This document shows positions 58,051-64,000 of a stretch of DNA of 64,000 nucleotides, one piece after another. Positions within the stretch are counted from its first letter, which is position 1. The number at the start of each line of letters is the position of its first letter. The position numbers and the translations under genes were made by a program. The DNA is from Spodoptera frugiperda (lineage: Eukaryota > Arthropoda > Insecta > Lepidoptera > Noctuidae). The stretch is from contig NC_064239.1 of the NCBI RefSeq assembly GCF_023101765.2, forward strand, positions 10,250,315 through 10,314,314, written 5' to 3'. Under the pieces are notes generated by a model. That model was given only the letters and a program-made list of their open reading frames with translations, made no database searches and had not been told where the DNA came from.

Positions 58051-58138
58051 CTCAAGAAGAATCTATCTCAAGAAGACCAATTTGATAAATTGTGTTTTTC
58101 AAATTGGTCTCCTTGAGATTAGATAGATTCTTCTTGAG
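58051..58138. repeat. Inverted repeat (hairpin)
   Basis: Left arm 58051-58085 ('ctcaagaagaatctatct', then 'caagaagaccaatttga') pairs with 58099-58138 ('tcaaattggtct', then 'agatagattcttcttgag'). There is a 13-nt loop and one small gap. Not a known element here. Confidence 0.75.
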
Positions 58139-59054
58139 ATACTTTTATATTATAGCTTTCAAAAAAGGGACAAGAAAAACGATACACGTATCATCCGGAT
58201 ATTCACTGATATTTTCCCGGAAACGTATTCGGTTGGCACTCCATTTAAGAACTCGTTTTTGCAGCTGCTTCAAGCAGGAGTCTGTTGCAAATTACATAAT
58301 TTATCATGTCGACCCGTATGTGGATGCACGGTTGTGTCTTCGAAATATGGTTTAAACGATTTACGTCGCACAGATTTTTCTTTAAATTACGTTTTGATAC
58401 AATTTTTGCAAAAATAATCTTTATCTTTTGGGTGATTGAATAGTTTTTTCTTACTGATGTGGGTCTTAGTTCCTGGTTAGTGATTGATTATGCCTTAACA
58501 ATTTAACTTTTAAGTAGCTACGTTTACTAATACACACTGGCTTTGGTATATTATTTTTATATTCTTAAATACCATAACTTCCAAAAATATTTTAAGCAAA
58601 AGGAAAGAGAGTTGGAGAATTTTTATACGTACGTTTTTATGGTAAATGCTCGGTGAATACCATTTCCTTTTGGTCTCGATGGAAAAATCGTTCAATTCTC
58701 GCGGATATCAACGATGAATGTTTTAGAGTGTTTCCATATGGATTTATTGGAAGAATATTCATGTTTGAAGTGAGCAATAAAATATGATATGCGCTGTATA
58801 AAGGTATTTCATTCTTATGGCACGTTCCATGGAGTTGTGAGTGCTGGGATAAAAAAATATCGCCAATTATGTAATTTATTTTGTTACAAATGAATATATA
58901 TTTTTTTTACCGTAGGTTTGATAGACTTCAATGATACCTCAGCTTTGGATATCATATATGACCAGTTTGGATATATTTTTCGTCATTTCGTCAGGTAACA
59001 GCCGGAATACGTCTACTACTGGACAAAGGTCATCTCCCTAGTCCTTCACGCTGA

Positions 59055-59310
59055 ACGACAGCTCCCGATGGGCATCCATGACACCATGACTCACCGCAAC
59101 TCTGGCAATGGGATGAAATCCTTCATGGGATTTTGTGTTAAATGTTACAATAAACTACCAACCACCATACTGAATCTGAACGAGAAAAAAATTAAATCTT
59201 GTATAAAGCGTGAACTGTGTAAACAGGCATATTATAAACTGTCAGATTATATTGAAGATAAAAATGCGTGGCAGCATGTTGGTCCGGCTCCATTGGGCAC
59301 TCGCTCACAC
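59055..59310 (+). pseudogene. LINE RT C-terminal fragment
   Basis: The 81-codon frame at 59068-59310 encodes 'CVKCYNKLPTTILNLNEKKI', then 'CKQAYYKLSDYIEDKNAW'. This is the C-terminal pattern (YNKLP...AYYxxxDYxxDKxAW) I associate with insect LINE reverse transcriptases. The catalytic part is absent, so it is a 5'-truncated insertion unrelated to the 21.8-kb LINE. Confidence 0.65.
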
Positions 59311-59649
59311 TAGACAATGCTCTAATACGATCGTTAACTTAAAGTATTAATTTATTCCAATGTATTTTTAGTCCAGTTCCAGTTATTTTTTTGATTTGAA
59401 ATATGTAATTAAACAAAATTTTTTATTTGTATATAAGCATTATTTCAAAATTGTAAGTGTACATATGTGGGCACTATGTTTGAAACAACCCGCTATTTTA
59501 TTTTATATTCTTTACAAATTGGTTTTATTGTCCCATAGTTTTGACGTCGTATTGTCGTTACATTGTTCCTACATATATATACAATAGGTAAATGATCAAA
59601 TAATGTATCCGAGATATTGTAAAAAACATTTTTTTTAAAAGAGTAACGA

Positions 59650-59815
59650 TGGAGTTTCTTGCTCGTTCTTCTCCATTCGAAGCAACACTTTGGAACGAGC
59701 GCCTAGCTTCACTGACAGACAGACTGACGGACAATTCAATTTGACGTTTCAAAAGTGCCTTATTTAGGATTAATTGAAATAAATGCTTTGACTTTGGCTT
59801 TGACTTTAAATGTCG
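59650..59815 (+). mobile_element. LINE 3' tail (TTTGACTTTGGCTTTGACTTT end)
   Basis: 'ggagtttcttgctcgttctt', 'cgaagcaacactttggaacg', 'gacgtttcaaaagtgcctta' and the ending 'tttgactttggctttgactt'. Same family as 593-740. The antisense open frame here is a shadow. Confidence 0.65.
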
Positions 59816-61103
59816 TCGGTCCACCTGGCATGAGGTGATGATCATGTCGTAGGTAGGTATATATAAAATATAAAATGTTATCGAATATTAATCACCTGTC
59901 TAGTGCCAGTGAGACAAATCAAAATATTTTTGTTAATTCATCATTATGTAGTAGTTTAGTTATCAAATTACGCACACATAACACGTTTTAGACACGAGTA
60001 GGCACCAATGACTATTTACAAATGAAGTTGAAAATCTGAGATAGGTAAATATGTAAATCAATTTATCAGTAGACTACGCACTAATTTCTAAACGTCAGAC
60101 ACGACAAATTGTAATTTCTAAATATAGTTTATAGATTAAATTTTAATAATAAATACCTACATTAGTCGTTTGTATCGACTCCAATCTATTTATTATGGAT
60201 GAACGGATTCTTAGGCATTTTATATTACGAATGTTTCTGCTTTGTAATTTTATTTAACTATTTATTTGAAGCCTATGTTAGTCAACTTAAATATAGTTAA
60301 TTTTAGTGATATAATAATATAATAAATGTGATAATTACTTTCAAGCATACGTAATAGGTTTTCTAATCTGGAACTCATTTCTAAATAAATGATGATAAGT
60401 TTCATAGAATTATACAAGCGTATGTGCTTGTCTTGTACTAGATCTTGAAAGACCATTTGAGTCCAGTTTGTCAATTTTGCTTGGAACACGTCTAAGTTAT
60501 TTTTTTACAGTAGATACCGTAATAATAAAACAATCTTCGTTATAATATTTACCACTTAAAGTCTTTGGTTACCTATATTAACAAAATTGGCACAAAATAT
60601 TTTTGAAACATTATAGTCTATCAACATCAATATAGTAACACACACAGTTTGTCAGCGTTGTATATATCGTACGTTCAAATTAGTTCGGATTACAATATCA
60701 ACAAATGCATTCTCTCTGGTTTCTGATAAAAATAATGGCAATTTGTATAATTCATGACTGCGATAACCATTTTTTTATGAATGATGGTGCCATTAGTGTC
60801 AAATTTAAATAAAAAAATATACTTTTCTATATACGTTTCGCACATTCAGCTGTACGGTTATCATTTGGCTTAATGGATTTATTTATTTTCGACCGGGGGT
60901 TGAGAGGTTTGTGACCACGAGTGTGATGAATTGTAAACACGGTTGTACGAACGGGAAGGGGTTGAAATAAATAGGGGTTTTGTATGAAAAATAATATGAT
61001 AACATGAAAGTGAATCGATGCGCTGAAGATCAAGTTATTCAGTTGTAGTGAACGTAATAGATTATGACTACTAGAATGGTAGTAAATATTGTGTCTAGGT
61101 GTA

Positions 61104-61333
61104 TCGTCACGCCTTTTACCCCCGAAATTTTCAGAAATGCACGTTACGACATTTGATGCCATTGTACAACGGGCACCCACTTTTTACCATTTGTGTTAAG
61201 GGCCCATGTAATAGGGATGAGCCAATTGCCATATGCCAAACTCCGTGCTACTACTGAGAAATTTTAGAAGATCAACAATACTGAGCCTGACCCGGGAATC
61301 GAACCCGAGACCACTCGACCAACGAAGCAGTCT
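61104..61333 (-). mobile_element. tRNA-derived SINE, family S2, best preserved head
   Basis: On the minus strand the head reads 'gactgcttcgttggtcgagt' then 'ggtctcgggttcgattcccg'. It has an A box ('ttggtcgagtgg') and a perfect-looking B box ('ggttcgattcc', about 61292-61302). The tail ends 'aaaggcgtgacg'. Read as a SINE, not a tRNA gene, because the S2 tail follows. Confidence 0.8.
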
Positions 61334-62897
61334 AGATGTATTGTCCTTTTTTCTCTTTAGTTGGAAAAATTGGCGTAAAATCATGTTGTTTTTTACACAT
61401 CTCTCATAGTAGACCACTTAAGATGGATTGGTATATTCAGAGTCTGGTTACAAAGCTTATTCAGAGAATAAGTTTATCTACATGCTAATGGGGAAATATT
61501 GCCAGGCAATTGGGCAGACTGCCATCAACAATACGGTCGTCTGAAGGAAGTATCCGACACCATTATCATAATTGTTACTATTACGCATGTTAGCATTTGC
61601 GTGGAATGTTTTTATGCTTCGTTAGACTCGATATTAATTAGGTTTTATGACTAGCTTACTACACAATTATTCTATTTACTCGGATTTAGGTAGAGGTCAC
61701 GCAAATAGTTCGTCGTATTTTATTGATATTATTGAGACCAATTCATATTTTATATTCTGAACGTTAAAATCATGACTTAAGGAATATTTATATACCCGGA
61801 AACCAGAAAATATAACAAATTTACCTAAAAACGTTGTTTCCAGAGGAACAGGATAAATTATAATATAAACACATTATTTCATTTCTAATTTTACCTAGTA
61901 AGGTTTAGTTCAAACAAAACCTCCGCAAACGTTCATGTAGGGTGGCTACTGCAAAAGTTGTGTACGTAAATTAGTTTAGGAGACTTCACAAATAGAGCCA
62001 ACTCGGTGCCAGTGCACGCAACAATGTAGAATAAATTAATTAAACGACCGGCTACGATGTTCCAAATAAAAAAATAACACGAAGTAAAAACTTGGGTGCG
62101 GTCCCCACAATACCAAATGCGAAAGTACTTTAGAAAAGTATTTTAATTTTCAATACAGTTCATTTTCTATTCGTAACTTTATGTGGGTCAGTCGTACAGA
62201 GTAGCTTTAAAGGACAGAGATATATAGGAAGATGTATGGGTTGTCCTTCACACATGAACGATTAATATGAATAATGGTGGTAAATGCAGGGATGACGGAT
62301 GGAAAATTTAAAGTAGAGGAAACTAATATGTTTCACAGAGTTTGAATAATCTATTAAAGACAACTCTTTGGACTCAGGCGTCAAGAAAGAAAGAAATTTA
62401 TTTCACACGCAAATATTTACAAAAAAAAAGAACAATGACAAGCAGAACGGCAAAAATTTGCAGGTATTTTGTCCGTGGTAAAATGTCAATACGATAGAAG
62501 TACAATAATTATGAGTGGTTCAAAGCATTTCATTTATAACAATAGTCATCAAGGTTTCTAGATTGACTACTCGGGAAAACTTAAAACAGTCTGAAAATTG
62601 ATTCTACCTACATTTCATTTCTTTCATAAGCATTTTCCTTTCAATATTTACGCATTTTCTTCTTTTGTAAGCAATTTCTAGAGATATCTCTGTCTATATC
62701 GGTACTCTGTGGTCACTACAAAACGAGCTAACGATTTGAATTTGGAGCGTATGTTTCAAGGATAATGGTATTCTCAAAGAAACCAGCGAATCGGACATTT
62801 ATTTATGTTTCACAGTCTGTAACCCTACTTTGGAAGAATATCAATTATTTCTTTTTAGTCAGCACATATTAGAAATACATTATTGTTATTAGATTAT

Positions 62898-62965
62898 TAT
62901 CATCATCATCATCACATCAGCCACAAGACGTCCACTGCTGATCATAGGCCTCCACCAATGTGTGA
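62898..62965 (+). repeat. (ATC)n-led dispersed repeat
   Basis: 'catcatcatcatcacatcag' then 'ccacaagacgtccactgctg' and 'ataggcctccaccaatg'. A short related piece is at 48497-48540 ('gccacaagacgaccactgct'). Confidence 0.6.
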
Positions 62966-63594
62966 AAAATGATACAATATTTTGTTTTCCTAAACATCAA
63001 ACAAAATGAATCTAAGGAAAGTACGAAACACGCTGAGCGTCTTGGACCGTGTTTACTAAATGAATTAATCATTTAAAATAAACAGTCAGAGTGAGGACAA
63101 ACAGAAGATCGTACAAATATTTATCACGAAAATCGAACCAGTCGACCTTGAAAATAAAATGGCGAGGAGTTTAGCATAAATTCGTTATAAATTCTAGACT
63201 ATAGACGATGCCGATGTTTATGAAAAGCAGGATTACTTCAGTAAACAATCGAGTCAAATCGTTTGGTCAACTGTTAACAGGGCAATCATTGATTCTTGGA
63301 AACAACACAGCTTATCAGCTCTAGAAAGAAATGGCAAAATGGCCACGTCCATTGTGAACTGTTGGAAAATATATTTCGAAGTAAAGAGGGTGCCTCCGGT
63401 CATTGTAACTCACGTGGAAATACTCGTTTTCGTATTCAATACCGAAAATCGCATTTCCGTCGAAGCGGCTAGTATGAAAGTACGTACATGGTCACAGAAA
63501 AGATAAACACAGAATGTTTAGGTAAGCGTATACATTCAATTTGCTTTTATTGTCAAAAATACTACAATCACTAAGAATTAATAAAATTCGAATT

Positions 63595-63712
63595 GTTCGC
63601 CATCCTCATCATCAACAGCCAATCAGTGGCCACTGATGACCAAAAGCCTCTTTTCGCACGAAGCAGAGTTTGAGCGTTAATCAGCGCTTGTTCAAAGCGG
63701 ATTGGCGATATA
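63595..63712 (-). repeat. R6 LINE-type repeat, minus orientation
   Basis: 'cagccaatcagtggccactg', 'gaccaaaagcctcttttcgc' and 'gcgcttgttcaaagcggatt' are inverse-related to 40782-40960. Confidence 0.5.
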
Positions 63713-64000
63713 CATTATATTATCTATGTTACAACTTAGACATAGTTATGTAAGTGACCAAAGCTGTTGTAGCGGCAGCTGCTTCACGGTGTTTTTTGAT
63801 GAAATATAATACTTTTACGTATAGATCTACTACATTTACAAAATACGTCGATCCCTAATTACCTCCCTATTACTAATTACTAAATTCCATCATAGCATTC
63901 GTGTGCTGTACTTCTGTTTCCACCTTTCCTAGTGATATTACGGTCCAGCGATTAGTTGCGGCGATAAATTCGGCGTTGGAGTGTTGCGAATTGTGATTCA

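Larger units (their letters stand above)
47591..64000. other. Repeat-rich region upstream of gene B
   Basis: No gene recognised. 47591-48490, 51905-53370, 55025-56470, 56625-57280, 58145-59050, 59850-61100, 61335-62890 and 62970-63590 look AT-rich and unremarkable to me. The repeats between them are listed separately. Remote exons cannot be excluded. Confidence 0.55.

Noticed and set aside
61262..61333. tRNA-like sequence with A and B boxes on the minus strand
   Set aside because: It continues into the S2 SINE tail and recurs elsewhere with that tail; a mature tRNA fold was not convincing.

Overview
This is a eukaryotic, AT-rich, intron-containing, repeat-dense window from an insect nuclear genome. 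The repeats point to a moth (Lepidoptera), most likely a noctuid such as the Spodoptera/Helicoverpa group: LINE tails containing 'catgggcggcg' and 'ttaccatcaggtga', tRNA-derived SINEs, and palindromic MITEs. The species call is inference; I could run no search.

Layout. (1) 1-21.8 kb: no gene recognised; LINE tails, short internally deleted LINE derivatives, MITEs and SINEs in AT-rich DNA. (2) about 21.8-25.1 kb: an almost full-length non-LTR retrotransposon (Jockey/CR1-like) on the + strand. It has an endonuclease ORF and a reverse transcriptase ORF in different frames, and it ends in a pure 28-A tail. (3) 25.1-31.9 kb: intergenic repeats. (4) 31,956-38,228, minus strand: a complete 13-exon gene (gene A, 711 aa) of the nose-resistant-to-fluoxetine-6 (NRF-6)-like membrane acyltransferase family. 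(5) 38.2-41.0 kb: intergenic, with the gene A 5' flank. (6) 41,000-47,367, minus strand: a second complete 13-exon NRF-6-like gene (gene B, 777 aa), a head-to-tail tandem duplicate of A. (7) 47.4-64 kb: gene B 5' flank, then repeats. One short degenerate coding-like stretch (53.4-53.9 kb) and a SINE fragment between 39-bp direct repeats lie here.

I rebuilt both NRF-6-like genes exon by exon with GT..AG junctions. Both stay in frame to a stop and share the same 12 intron positions and phases. Each encodes a signal peptide, a cysteine-containing NRF domain, and a multi-pass acyltransferase-3 domain with an R-x10-H motif. In C. elegans, NRF-6 relatives are implicated in moving lipids or hydrophobic compounds across epithelia, including yolk; the substrate of these two is unknown.

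The most interesting signal is patchy near-identity between A and B. Tracts of 205, 165 and 93 bp are identical or have one mismatch, inside otherwise clearly diverged copies, which suggests recent gene conversion. The paralogs also differ by a 204-nt in-frame length change in the last exon, giving B a long charged tail. Both 5' flanks keep short blocks in the same order. A second theme is a family of roughly 200-270 bp elements that join the 5' and 3' ends of a LINE like the one at 21.8 kb, apparently internally deleted non-autonomous derivatives.
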